Below are positions 1 through 12,876 of a stretch of 64,000 nucleotides of DNA, piece after piece (the first letter of the stretch is position 1; every line of letters begins with the position of its first letter). This stretch comes from Psoroptes ovis. Lineage: Eukaryota; Arthropoda; Arachnida; Sarcoptiformes; Psoroptidae. The notes under the pieces were generated by a model, which saw only the letters and a program-made list of their open reading frames with translations, did no database searches and was not told where the DNA came from. The stretch lies in NCBI GenBank assembly GCA_002943765.1, contig PQWQ01000003.1, positions 3,161,501 to 3,225,500 on the forward strand, given 5' to 3'. The position numbers and the translations under genes are program-made.

Positions 1-1649
1 GGGAATCATAGAAAAAATCACAAAATAGGAAAAAATGAGGATAATCATAGAATTAATGTGTTTCAATAGTCAAAGATAAAGAATACATTGAAAAAAATTC
101 ATGAAATTTTGTCTGAATTTTAAACAAAAAGACAAATAAACAAATAAAAAAAGCATGCAAACAAACGAAATGCATCCATTTCGCTGATATTCCATTGAAA
201 AAATACATTTTTATCATAATTTTTAAAAATGCTTAAAGGGTTTTTTTATATCATTTATGTTCATTCAAACATGTACGAGACACATTTGGATCGAAATTTA
301 CATTTTTTTTCATTTTTTCACATTTTTGTCGTTTCTAAATGCACAATCCGTTGATTTATTTGTCATTTAAAATAACGAAACACAAATTGAAAGCCAGTCA
401 TCGAGTCCAATGCGTTTGTATTTTTATCATTTTTTTTCAAATGATTCACTTCGCTGTTTTAACATTATTATCATTGTTTAATAATGATAATAATGGCAGT
501 GAAGCAAACATTGGACTCAATGATTAACTTAAAATTTGTGGACAATATTCATTTGGTTGATGTTGAAACGAACAAAAATTGAACAAAAGGGAAAAATTCA
601 TGAATTATCTGGGCTAAAATGTTTAGATATTTCACATTATCCAAGTATTTATTTGGAAATGGAAAGGAATTCATGCTGCAACTAAAGGGGTTTATATCCA
701 AAATCAAATCATAAAATTGTAAAATTCAAAGGCAAAAATCCATTGATTTCTTTTGTTTTTCAAAATCAATTCTTATCAAATTCAAAGAGAAAAAAATCAA
801 ATAAATGATATTTCATTGATAAAACAAAACAAAACAATACGAATGAAGAATTCATATGATGTTTTAATTCATTAATTCATTTCATTTAAGATTCAATTCA
901 TTGCAATCGAAAAAAGAATTGCAACGGAATCAAGATTTATAATTGAAATCAAACGAAGAGAGAGGAATAATTTGTGCCGCTTGATACCATTATTATTCTT
1001 ATTCACAAGAATTTTTTTTTTGAAGAAATTTTAGGGCCCATATGTGTGTGTTGTATATTTGGTGATCAAAGGGATAAATTCAACTGCATTTAATGAGGCA
1101 GTAAATGGCGAATGATTTCGATAGTTTCACATAAGGAACAAAAGATATTGTTGAATCAAAGATTTCTTTTTGCATTGTTTGAATTTGGCAACGTAATTAC
1201 GATTTATAATTGAAATAATAATGAGCGAAAATGGTAGAAATAATCGAAGAAATCGAAATGAAAATCAAATTTCGAAAATGTAATAAAACAATTTCGATTG
1301 AATGTATGTTGAATTTCGATTTTATTTCGATTCTGATTTCTGATTTTATTCGTTGGTTAATTGAATTGTCCATTGACGAAAAAGAGATTAGAATTGTCAT
1401 TATTATTATTATCGATTGATGAACAATGTCACATTCATAATGGTTTTCAATGAGTTTTTGATTTTTTTTTCCTTTTGCAATATTATTTCATTTCATTTAG
1501 ATTTCATTCAGAATGATTCTGATTTTCAACAATACACACAAAATACCAAAAAGAAAAATGGAAAATCATAAAGAAATAATGACACATGTATTAATCGTAT
1601 CGATTATTACTATATTGAAATACTATTGAAAAATCATCATCATCATTGC
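1..1649. other. AT-rich non-coding DNA
   Basis: No convincing coding exon is seen. The sequence is A+T rich with short homopolymers and ATT/GAAAT-like simple sequence. The 62-67 codon open frames near 339-527 and 1197-1419 are low complexity, lie on both strands, and have no recognisable domain. The stretch probably belongs to the large intron or 3' flank of the minus-strand GABA-B receptor gene whose first exon is at 14869-15672; that is an inference from orientation only. Confidence 0.5.
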
Positions 1650-1665
1650 AATCATGGTTAATGAT
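1650..1665 (+). repeat. Target-site duplication, left copy
   Basis: The 16-nt sequence aatcatggttaatgat here is repeated exactly at 2047-2062, bracketing the non-LTR fragment. This marks the pre-insertion target. Confidence 0.85.
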
Positions 1666-2046
1666 GATGGAGAACAAGCAAGATAACCCTTGTTCCGTTA
1701 TCACAAGGGTGTTAGTCGTATGGTCACATCAGCCGTGCCCTGTCAGCAGTCTTGTCAAATCCCTATCGGGACTAAAGTTGATAGATATTCGCGATCCAAC
1801 TGTTGGAAAAAACAGTTTCGTCGTGTGGCCATCAGCAGTCTCCGTCCATCTCTGATTCCAAAGATTCAGTATGTCCAACTTCGACGCTTGGCATAGTGTC
1901 ATCATGGACACTCGGGTGTAAAAAACATCCGAGAGGTCGGCCGCAGCAACCTTGGCAAACCTATCAGCTAGATCATTACCAAAGCTGCCGCAGTGCGACC
2001 TAGTCCATTTCAGACAAATATGGCCACGATGGTTGCACACGACACG
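1666..2046 (-). mobile_element. 5'-truncated non-LTR retrotransposon fragment (RNase H tail)
   Basis: On the minus strand 2046-1729 encodes the end of a LINE-type polyprotein: an RNase H C-terminal segment (ICLKWTRSHCGSFGNDLADR; the H..GN..AD pattern is the usual end of the RNase H domain) followed by the WN..W and LTRLLTGHG motifs that follow RNase H in Jockey/I/R1-type elements. The frame stops at 1729-1731 directly after LTGHG, so the usual cysteine-containing tail is missing. The remaining 1666-1728 carries a small inverted repeat (acccttg at 1686-1692, caagggt at 1704-1710). The fragment is flanked by a perfect 16-nt direct repeat, as expected for target-primed insertion of a 5'-truncated copy. 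No poly(A) tail is seen; the 3' end runs into ATC repeats. It is a dead copy. Clade assignment is uncertain. Confidence 0.8.
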
Positions 2047-2062
2047 AATCATGGTTAATGAT
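2047..2062 (+). repeat. Target-site duplication, right copy
   Basis: Exact copy of the 16 nt at 1650-1665. It lies at the 5' (truncated) end of the minus-strand element. Confidence 0.85.
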
Positions 2063-3926
2063 AGAGAAAAACTTTGAAATTGATATCATTGAGTATTAGC
2101 AGGCTAAATGGAGAGATAGATATATTTTCTCGAAGAAAAATATGTATTCCCACACAATCAATGCATCAATGATGATTGGGTTCGATGGATGAAAACTCAA
2201 AACTTAAAGATATATTTTTTTTCTCCGAAGAAATTTTGGGGAATTTATTTCTCAAGAAAAAAAACGATTTGAACGAAATGTATGGACATTATTGTAATCT
2301 ATCGAAAATGATATAATAATAACATTGAAGATTAAAAGTTTTTTTTTCGAAAAAAGCAATGACAATATTTTTTTCCCGATTTTTTTCACAATTCAATGAT
2401 CAAATAAGAAGAATCAATGATAAATGATTTGAGCGAAATTTTTCTTTTTTTTTTCGATTGATTTTCAATTCAACTTTGAAAGTAATAATCATTTTGCCAT
2501 TGAAGGTATTTGAAAAATGAAATTTTTCATCAATTTTATTGCTCAAAAAAAGGGAAATTCTTCGAAAGAAATTTTTCAATTTCAAAAAAAAAATTATCGA
2601 TTCTTTCAAATATTAATTGAAAATTCCTATTTTAAAAGTTCCAATTTTTCGATTATTAAAAAAATTTGGCTAAGAAAAAATTGTAAATCCCAAGATCAAT
2701 CATCAAATTTTTTTTTTGATCAAGTAATTTTAAATTCATTTCTTAGAAATGATGAAATCGTTTCAATCAAAATGGAATCGAATATTTCAAGAATTTTCAA
2801 TTTTTAAAATGAAATTTTAAAAATTTTATTTTGGAAATTCGGTGATTTCAACGAGAAACTGATTGTTGAAATCAGTAAGATTATGACGAAGATTCATTAT
2901 TAATTCATTATTTCAACAATTTTCACGTATCATTAATGTGATTATTTAACTTGAAAATAACATTTCAAATAATTGAAGGAAAGAAAGATTCAAATCATAG
3001 CGAAAAATTTCGAAGCAAACATATGTAAAATTCTCATTGAAAATTCAAGATCGTATCTAGGAAAAAAACCGAATAAAAATGAATTGAAATTCAATTTCCA
3101 TTGAAAATATTGAGGAATCAATTTATATTAGATTGAATTATATTTTTTACAAATATATTTCCTTTTTTTCAATGAAAAAATTCAATAAATTATCATGAAA
3201 ATTTCAATTCGCAAATTTTCTTTTGAAAAAATATAATTTGAAATATAATTCTCTATTGAAACTTTGATATCGGGAACAAATTTCAATGATTCAATGATAT
3301 ATTTGATTCAAGTTTTATTTCATTCAAACACATATATAGAATACATTATTATTATTATTCTCATTGAATGTATAACTTATTTGAAAAATTTTTGTAATCA
3401 AAGTAAAGAAAATTCATTTCTCGGCAAAAAAATAGAACAAATCAAATCAAATGAAATATCATTGAATCGAATTTAATTTTCTTTTGAAAAATCAAATCAA
3501 ATTAAGAATTTGAATGAATGAATGAATGAATGAATGGAAAAGAATAATGATTTTCTCTTGATTGTTCATTGATACTTCGTAGAAACATAGGGAAACAATG
3601 AATACACGAATTTCGAGAGAAATCGAGAGAAATTGAAAATTTTTAAATTTAAAAATTTCCTCAAAGAATTCGTAATCAAAAAATGAGAGAAAATCAAAAT
3701 TCAATTAAATTTTTCGGTGAAAAAAAATGAAGCAAAGAAACGAGGAAATTTCAATCAATGAAGAGTTAATTTCACGAATTTTTACTCTTTTTCAAAATTC
3801 AAAATTTTCATTTTTGAAAGTGTTGAATGAAACATGATCGTAACGACAGTAGAATTGCGAAAGAGACGAAAAAGAAACGAAGAGGAAAATATTCATAAAT
3901 CATTTTGTTATGGAGAATTTTTTCTT

Positions 3927-3928
<2 letters not shown>

Positions 3929-3958
<30 letters not shown>
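3929..3958 (+). repeat. T(30) homopolymer
   Basis: Thirty uninterrupted T residues; assembly length here may be unreliable. Confidence 0.95.
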
Positions 3959-3959
<1 letters not shown>

Positions 3960-6900
3960 AATAATGAAATTATTCATTTTGAATATAAGAATTGAGAAAA
4001 AAAATGATTATGAAAAGTTCAACGGCGAAAAATTGAATGCGAAAATTCAAGGGAAATTCAATGAAAACTGGATGGAAATTCAATAGAAGCTCTATGGAAA
4101 TTCAATGAAAAATTATTGAATGTTCAAATCAATAATCAATCAATTTGAATTATTCAATTTCTTATTTGTTGGAAATTTTTGAATTTTGAATTTTACAATA
4201 GAAAATATGAACAACAACAACAACAACAAAAACAAAATACGAATGTTTTCATTTTTCAAAATTGTCAAAATGTGATCAAAATGTGCAAAATCATACATAC
4301 ACATAGAATAACACAGTTCATCATTACGATATTATTTATTGCATTTGCGATTATCATTTTCCTGAGAAAATGGTGGGAAATTCTTGTATTTTTCCCAAGA
4401 AACTGATCGAGAGAGCAAGAAATGGTGACATTACATGCAAAATTCTCATTTTGTTCCGACATTTTTTCTTTGTTAGCCAATGGAATCTAGAGAAATTGAA
4501 AAATTTAGCGAGAATCAAAGATAAATTCATTCACAAAACAATTCAATTTGATTTGCGGTTTTTTATTTTTGCAGACAAATGTCGAACTGATCGCATGGCT
4601 CAAGAATTATCTCAAAATTTCTATTTTAACCAACTATTTTTTGTCCAATTTCGTTGATAATTTTGATAAAACCAAATTCAAAACCGAATAAATGATGCGT
4701 AAATGTGCGAGAAAAATTGAAATATCAATGATAGTGGATGGAAATATGAATGAATGGATGAAATATAAAAAAATGGAAATAAAATCAATGGAATGAAATC
4801 AAATTAAGCACACACACACACATTTATTCCTGGTACTCAGAATTATATTTACTGAGAAATTCACTAAGGATCCATTTTTTAAGGGGATTCATTTTCAATT
4901 TTCCAAGCAATTTCAATGGTTTTTCTCAAATTTGTAGCTTATTTCCAAATTAATTAATTAATTAAACGATTAATTTAAAATTTTGAGAATTTTTCTGTGA
5001 GGGAAATTGTGGCCAATAATCAAGAAATAATGATAATTTATGAATATTTTAAATGAAAATAAGGAATTATTAATGAAATCATCGAATTTACTCCGTAAAA
5101 TTGAAAATCACAATTTCAATTTACGACATTGAAAATTTCTTCGATTTATTGGGCCATTTTTGGCTACAATCGTGTGTTTGAATGTCAAATAAATTCCAAG
5201 GAATTGAATTCAATGCTTATTATATGAATCCGAAAAGCTTTGAATCCAAACAAAAATTCAAAAACAAACGATTTCGGTGCATGTAAGTTTTAATATAATT
5301 TGGCTAATGTTGATGCTGCTGCTGCTGATACTGCAGCTGCAAATATACACACAAATATTGATATTTATTTGTATTTATTTCGTTTATTTTTGGAATTATA
5401 AATTGAACTTATTATTATTATTATTATTCTATTTTATTTCATTATTTTCTTCGTTTTTTTTTTGTTCATCCATTCTTCAATTCAATTTTCCAATATATAT
5501 ATGAAATATATTAAAGGAAACAATACAATGAATGAATGAAAAATAATAATGACGAGAACAAAAAAAAACATTATTATTATCGTTATTATTATTATATTCA
5601 AAAATTATTTATGCACAAACCAAGAGAAAAAAAAAATCATTATTTGTGTGTTTGGATGCGTAAAATAATAATTGAAATCATTATTATTGCTATTATTATT
5701 GATAGATAAATTGGATAAAAAAAAATTTGCAAAAATAATGTGAATAATAAGCGAAAAACGAATAAATGAAATGATGATAAATAATAATAATAACAACGAA
5801 TTCATAGTAGAATATTATTGGAATATATAATAATAATCAAGTTAAATGTAAAACAAAATGTATAATAACAAAAGAAAGAAGAAAAATTATAATTATATTT
5901 GCAATGGAAAAATAATAATAATTGTAAGCCCAAAAAACAGCTCCAAACAGTCACACAATTCAGCTGCCTGTTCAACTGTAAAAGCTCGATTAATGAATAA
6001 TTCTTTGGGAAGTTGAAATTATTGAAATTACTGAAAAATTATTGTATGATCATACAAAAGTAAATCATATACAGAATAGAGAAAAACTATGATTTTAAGG
6101 GGAAAAATATGAATTAAAACGGGGGAAATTCTTCGAGTTTTCTTCACTATTTTTAATTGAAATAATTTTATTATTATTATTATTATTATCAATAATTATC
6201 ATAAATTTATTACGATTTCTGGTTATAATTAAATCGTTGTGTTGTAGTATTGAAATTATGAAGATATTACGAGAAAAAAATTGCAACCACTAATGATGAT
6301 GAATAATTTCCGCTACCACACACACACACACACACACATACATTTTGGTTCTCATTTTCGTGCCCAATACATGGAAATTTGAAAAAACCGAAAACATTCA
6401 AGAACATTCAAAGAACATTGAAAAACATTGAGAGAATTCAAATTCGAGATTCTCGATGACATTTCCAGCATTATTTCAGTGGAAACGAAATGAAATATCA
6501 AAGAATAATAATAATAATGAAAATGTCAAACTTCATGATTTAACATTCATAAACATGAATCTATATCATAATTATTCATTCATTAATTTATCTAATTATT
6601 CATTAATTCATCTAATTTCATTTCATCTAATTTTAATTTGAATTTTTTCCAGTTTTTTTTCAAATGTTAAATTCAATTTAATCATGTCTAATAATAATGA
6701 TTATTATTATCAAATGATTATTGTGGTTGTTGGTTGGTTCTACAACCACCACGACCACCAACTCAGCCCACCACAACCGCCCCAGCGATTATTACGCTGG
6801 ATTTGAATTTTGAATTTTTGTAGATTTCCATTCATTTGAATTTGCTTTTGGTTTTGAGTTTAGGTTTGACCATTCATTCATTCATTCGTTCGTAGTTTCA

Positions 6901-8317
6901 CAACTGGAAATAAACTCCTACAACTTTGGCAATATTCATGTCAAAATTCATTTCATTATTTCATATATCACAATTATCATTATTATTAAAATGGACATTT
7001 ATATAATTTAAACTTTTTGAATAGTTTTTCATTTTATTTTTTCGTTTTCTATTTATTCATGTACCAAATGTATTTTGAATTTTGGCTTTTTTGGCTTGTT
7101 ATATTCATTTATTTGACAAGTCAAAACAGTAAAATACAAAATACAAGTCAAAATAGTGAAAAGACAAGGCAGAAAAACAATGATCAACGGTCAAAGAAAA
7201 CTTTTTCCAGTTTTGTTTTTTAGTTTTTTGTAGTTTTTCAGTTGGTTTATGTTTTAGTTGAACAAGTTTTTGGTGTATTATAAACCCGTAACATATCATA
7301 CTTAGCATACTAACCGTAATTCATTGAATAAATTTGATTATGTTTAGGATAATTAACAATGTATAATACTAATGGAAATAATCAGAGTTTTTGTAACAGA
7401 GTTTGGAAAAAAGTTTATTTGAAATTGAAATCATTATTTTTATCTTCGTTTTTCTAGGTTTTGTTCATTTGACCAAAATGAATTTCGAAGAATCGTGAAA
7501 AATTAACGAGAAATCGAATTACGAATATGTTGTGAGTAGTTACCATGAAACTGTTTGAAAATACGAAAAAAAAACTGGTAATTCCGTGGAATATCAAATG
7601 GAATTCTTCGATTCTTTGTATTCAAATTACTGAAAAGTAAAAGAACAAATTATATTTGACGAAATTGGAAAAAAATATTTGACCAGAAAATTATCGAGAA
7701 ATACCAAAAAGATATTTTCACACACATAGATAGACAGATAGCTTTTGAACACGCAATTTCAAAAATATATCAAAATACTCAACAGTAAATGTTCAATGTT
7801 TCTATTTACCTCGCTAGTTAAATGATGGTCATCGGAAAATCATCATCATTATTTGCTGGAAATTATTTCAAAGAAAAATAATTCAAAAATTATAAAAATA
7901 GAAAGAATTATATCGGTAAACCTGTTCGGAAACAACAATAACAACACAAATAGACTTTCATGGTCATATTCAAATGCGTAATAAATGCAAAGATTATGCC
8001 ACACACACACACACGAATTATTTCTGAGACATTATTTTTTAATAAAATGTTTCAATTTTTATATTTTGTTTTCGTTTTTCTTCGTCTACCTTCGGTATAT
8101 GAATATTTTTAATTAGCTTAAACAGCCAGAAACAACCGAGAAACAACCAAAAAAAACAGCCGATAAAAACAAAGTACACAGGGACAGATTGAAGTTAAGG
8201 GCTTATTCGTAAATTTTTTGAACTAATGTGTTTGGTTACGATGGACATAAATAATAAATATTGAAAAAATAAAAAAATGAAAACTTTATGATTTGTAATT
8301 AATTAATTTCTCTTCGT

Positions 8318-8335
8318 CGACGACGACGACGACGA
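8318..8335 (+). repeat. (CGA)6 microsatellite
   Basis: Six CGA units, unusual in being CpG-rich within very AT-rich surroundings. Confidence 0.9.
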
Positions 8336-8878
8336 TCATAATTCATCAAGTTTTCATGCATTCATTTTTTTCTTTATTCCTTATGATTTAATGATGATTA
8401 TTCCAATCGATTAATTTTATTTTTTGAAACATTTTGAAACTAAAAAACTAAAAAGAAAAGAATTCCAACAGTTTTGGACCTTTTTCCAAGCTCGGGATTT
8501 CTTTGGTTGATTTTTGGACCATTTTTTGGCCATAAATTTTCATTTTTTCCGTGTATTTTCACTCATTCAATTCACAGTATCCACACACACACAAACACAC
8601 ATTTGAATGTGAATCCATGTAAATCTGGATTATGTTTTCATTTATTTTTTAATATTTCATTGAAATTATTTTCAATTTCGGTGATAATCAGCATCAGCAG
8701 CAAGCAAACAACGGCCGAAAATAATAAAAACTACCACCGAAAAAAATTGATGTAAAATGTGGTTTTCATTCATTCATTCATTTCTCATTGAATTCTCACC
8801 CGAATTCATATCCTATCCGATTGCTATACGGATACTTGGTTCTATTATGGCTCCATGGTCCATATATATGTCTGACTA

Positions 8879-8959
8879 TTGGGCTGTCCGAAAAATTTTT
8901 GCGCATAAATCAATGGAAACCCTTCGTTGAACGCCGGCAAAAACTTTTCGGACAACCCA
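8879..8959. mobile_element. Mariner-type miniature inverted-repeat element
   Basis: An 81-nt unit has terminal inverted repeats of about 24 nt: the left end reads tgggctgtccgaaaaatttt and the complement of the right end reads tgggttgtccgaaaagtttt. TA dinucleotides flank it at 8877-8878 and 8960-8961. Ends of the form TTGGGTTGTCCGAAAAG are typical of mariner-family elements. The two ends are separated by only about 35 nt, so no transposase is encoded and this is an internal-deletion derivative or MITE. The G+C content is clearly higher than the flanks. Confidence 0.75.
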
Positions 8960-9971
8960 TAGATATATTTATTTATGTTTCATTTATTTTTTTTTCACTT
9001 CGTGATAAGAATAATATTTTTCTATCATTTTCATTATTATTATTAACAGTTTCACGCTATTCATTCATTCATTGTGTAGGCTTGTGTGTTATAATCATTG
9101 AAAATGTTGAAAAAGTGAAAATTTCATTTTTACTTTGAATTTTCAAGATAAAATTTTAACTTGAAATTTTTTTTTCATTCAGTTTCAAAGCCAAAAAATG
9201 GAAATAATAATGATAATCGGTTTAAATTTTTTCACTTCGACTTCAATTTCAATGATAATACCATTGGTTTGACTATATCACAACTATTTTCAATATTTAC
9301 CATGTTAAAATGAATATGGTCACATGACATTCATAGTCGTCATTCAAAGTATTCAGTTAGGAACATGGAATTTAATTGCACTTTCATTTTTTTTGAAATT
9401 TGAAATTTTATCCATTCAAAAAAAAAAAAAAAATGATGGACACCAAGGATATTAATTATTATGATAATAATAATAATAATAATAATGGAAAAAATAATAG
9501 ATGATAACAACATATCATATCAATTATTTCATAATTTATCATGTATTTTCATACTTGAATTTCAATTGTTGGTAGGAATTTATTTATTTATTTATTCATT
9601 TTGGTTTTGCCATTGTTCAACTCGAATTCCTACACTCAAACTATCTAATAAACTCTTGAATTAGTTGAATTGATAATTAATTTAATTAATTTGAAAAAAA
9701 ATGAATGAAATGAATTTGAACGAAAATATTTGGGATAAAAAAAATGTGGAAATAAAATTGAAATAGACGTGCCATTCGAGTAGTAGTGTGGTGTAGACCA
9801 CAAACAACCCATAAACACACATGTACTAGTACACACCACTTCAAAGCTAATTTTCATGAAAAAAAAATTTGATATACACCAACAATTCATCATGGTAAAA
9901 GTTTTTGGCATAAATTTTTTTTTTGGTGAAAAAAATAAAATGAAATGAAATGAAATTTATGTAAATTATGG

Positions 9972-10042
9972 TCCACTGGAATCGATCAATGAATGAATGA
10001 ATGAATCACAGCAGTACAATTTGTATATTTGATTCCAGTGGA
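9972..10042. repeat. 12-bp perfect inverted repeat, 47-nt spacer
   Basis: tccactggaatc at 9972-9983 is the exact reverse complement of gattccagtgga at 10031-10042. The loop contains a (GAAT)n run. No coding or transposon features are associated. Confidence 0.8.
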
Positions 10043-12822
10043 ATTCCGAGTAAAAAAAAAAAACAAAATTCCATTATTTTTCACCATTAACCAGAGAGGT
10101 TTTTTTTCTAATGTAATCATAATGATGATGATGATAATAATGTACATACGATCTACATGCACACAAACACACAGACTAAAATTGAATTTACATTAAGCAA
10201 AGTTTTTTTTTACAGGGGAAATAAATCATCATTATTGAACACGGAAAAGTGAATCAGAAATGATTTAACCCTTTTTTTTCCTAGGAAATTATTTCCATAA
10301 TTTTTTGTTTTTTGTAAAATTGAATGATGAGAAATGAGAAAAATATTACAAATTTTAAAGTATTGGCTTGCTAACCCTTTTTGATTATTGATATTTTCAT
10401 TTATTTTGTTGTTTATTTATTTTGAATTAATGATAAAATATTTTTAATTTATTCTTGTACAAAAAAAAAAAAAAAAAAAACAGGAACTAAAAATGGAATG
10501 ATGCATTTCATTCTTAGAAATGAAATACATGAAAAAATATAAGTACAAACAATTTTTTCGAATGTTTCAATGCAGAAATATGAACAAGAGTTTTTGACCA
10601 AACTTTTTTCTTTCATCAAAACAACATTCATTAATGCATTAAAAGTATAGTATGATATTGATGATGTTATATGATCATTATATTCTTGATAATTATTATT
10701 TACATAATTTTCAATGATTTATTTCAAGATTGAAAGATTGAAAAATTGCCTAGAATTTAATGATTGAAATTTTTTTTTTTTAAAATTTATAATTCAATTG
10801 GAAACAAAAACAAAAAACTTTTAATGATTCAAATACAATTTTTTTTCCTATTGATATTAATGAAATTGATTGAAATTGAAAATGAAAATTAAAAAACATT
10901 TCTTGAATTGAATTGAATCATTTCATACATTAATCTTGTCATTTGTCAATGGAAAATCATTTTCATTATTAACATTATTATTATTATTATTAATATTATT
11001 AATATCAAAAGACAATGACAAATATGTTGGAATTATTTAATTTATTTTCCAAAAAAAATAAGAAAAATTTATTTTTCTTGAGAATTATCATCTCAATAGT
11101 TTCAACGATGAATTCTCATTCAAAGAATTCATCATTCTGACGTTTTCAACGTTTGACGTTTTCGATATAAAATAAAAAAATCGGGAAAATTTCGCAATTT
11201 GATTTGTCAATTTGATTCAAGAATAATTCATATCAAGCGAACGAATGTGAATCTCGAATTCAAGTAAAAACTAAAGAGAAAAATCGATACAAAAATATCA
11301 GAAAGAAACCAGAAATGTATTCAGAATTGAATTCTGAAATGAAATATTTGGCAAAATTTTCATTTTTTACATTGAAAAATGCTTACATTTTCTACCGAAA
11401 AAAATCAAGAAAAAAATGAAAAATATTTTTTTTTCATTTCATTTCAATAAAAAATGAATGAGAAAATTTTCAATCAATTTCGATAGAACTACAACAGCAC
11501 ACAACATTAATACACATCATCATACTTTAATGCTGTGTAGTATAGTATATATCAATTGATAAGAATTATTTTTCATTTCATTGATTCATTCGCAAACTCT
11601 TCTGTATCCTTCTGTATTTTCTTTGCATTTGATTTTTGGCTTTTGATTTTGATTAATAAGAAAAAATACGAGACAAAATACGAGAAAAATTTGAAAATAA
11701 ATTCAATTTCTTTCTTTCTCCGATTCTTTTTTATTTGCCTTTAAATTACATTGAAATTCACAAAAAAAATATAAAGAAAGGAGAAATAAAAATCGATTCT
11801 TTAATTTTGAAGAGGAGAAAAAGAGAAAGAAAAAAAAATGAAGAATTTCAAAGATTGATTAGTTTTTCAATGAAAAATCGAAATGATAGACGATAGACAA
11901 CGAAAGGAATGAATTCTTGGTTGCCAACAACGAAAATGAAATGAAATGTAAAATTTGGAATGAATGAAAAAGTACCAAACAGGAAAAAAACCAAGATCCA
12001 TGAAATTAAATAAACGAAGCGAAAATTAAAAATAATGTAAACGAAAGAAAAAGAAAAAACGAATCATAGAAATTCGTTGGTGATGGAAAATTAAGAAAAT
12101 TTCATTATCACCCATTCCTCATTGCAATGTACAATTATGATAATCACAAATTAATTTCGATGAAATTTCGTCAATTTCTTATATTTTTGAGATTTCCTAA
12201 ATTTTTAAGACTTCATAGACTTTGAAGATTTCGTAATTTTCAAGGAATTCTTCGAAATTCCTCGAAAATGCCCTAAAAATAATTCGAAAATTGAAAATTT
12301 TTCAATGAATAATTATTGAAAAATTCAATTTAATCATCTCATTTGACCAACACCACACTAATGAACATCGATGAACAATGATTTTTCCCTGTTTTCGTTG
12401 AGGATTTTTTTTGGGCAAAATTAAATTGGAAAACCAAAGATAAAAACACTAAAAAACATAAATTAAGACAATGGAAAGCTAAAGCTAAGATAAATTGAAC
12501 CAAAATGAAAACTAAACGAACCAAACAAAAAGCCCAAAACGATCGTTTTTGGAAACAATTATTTTATTGATTGAAAATGTAAACAATTCAAAAAGAGATA
12601 AATGAAATGAAATGAAATGAAATAAAGAAAAAATTATCATTATCATTACAATTAATGATAATGATAATAATATTTGAATGTTTAATTAATATTTTTAATG
12701 GTTTTTTTTAATAATATTATTTCACTGCTGCTTAATGCAAATGAGAAATGATGATGGGTGATGATGATACAATCGCATTCGTAATTGAGAATGGAATAAT
12801 TTTCAAATGGGAAATTATTTTA

Positions 12823-12876
12823 CCAAATAAACAAAAGACACATTATTTTCCATTGTTTTGTCTTTTGTTTATTTGG
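12823..12876. repeat. 18-bp perfect inverted repeat (hairpin)
   Basis: ccaaataaacaaaagaca at 12823-12840 is exactly complementary to 12859-12876, with an 18-nt loop. An outer aaatgg/ccattt pair (12805-12810 with 12882-12887) may extend the stem. It could be a fold-back transposon relic or a small-RNA hairpin; the sequence alone does not decide. Confidence 0.85.

Larger units (their letters stand above)
2063..8878. other. AT-rich desert with simple repeats
   Basis: I see no supported gene in these 6.8 kb. Contents are homopolymers (30 T at 3929-3958), CA runs (about 4808-4822, 6317-6338 and 8000-8013), ATT/AAT microsatellites (about 5410-5430, 6170-6190), a (CGA)6 at 8318-8335, and a small C/G-richer patch at about 6721-6805 whose CCACCA/GGTGGT motifs can pair. 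Open frames here are short and mostly F/I/N/K-rich. Confidence 0.5.

Noticed and set aside
9645..9911. Minus-strand frame with Cys residues considered as the missing second GABA-B exon
   Set aside because: I could not align it with the flytrap lobe, and no suitable acceptor/donor pair frames it.
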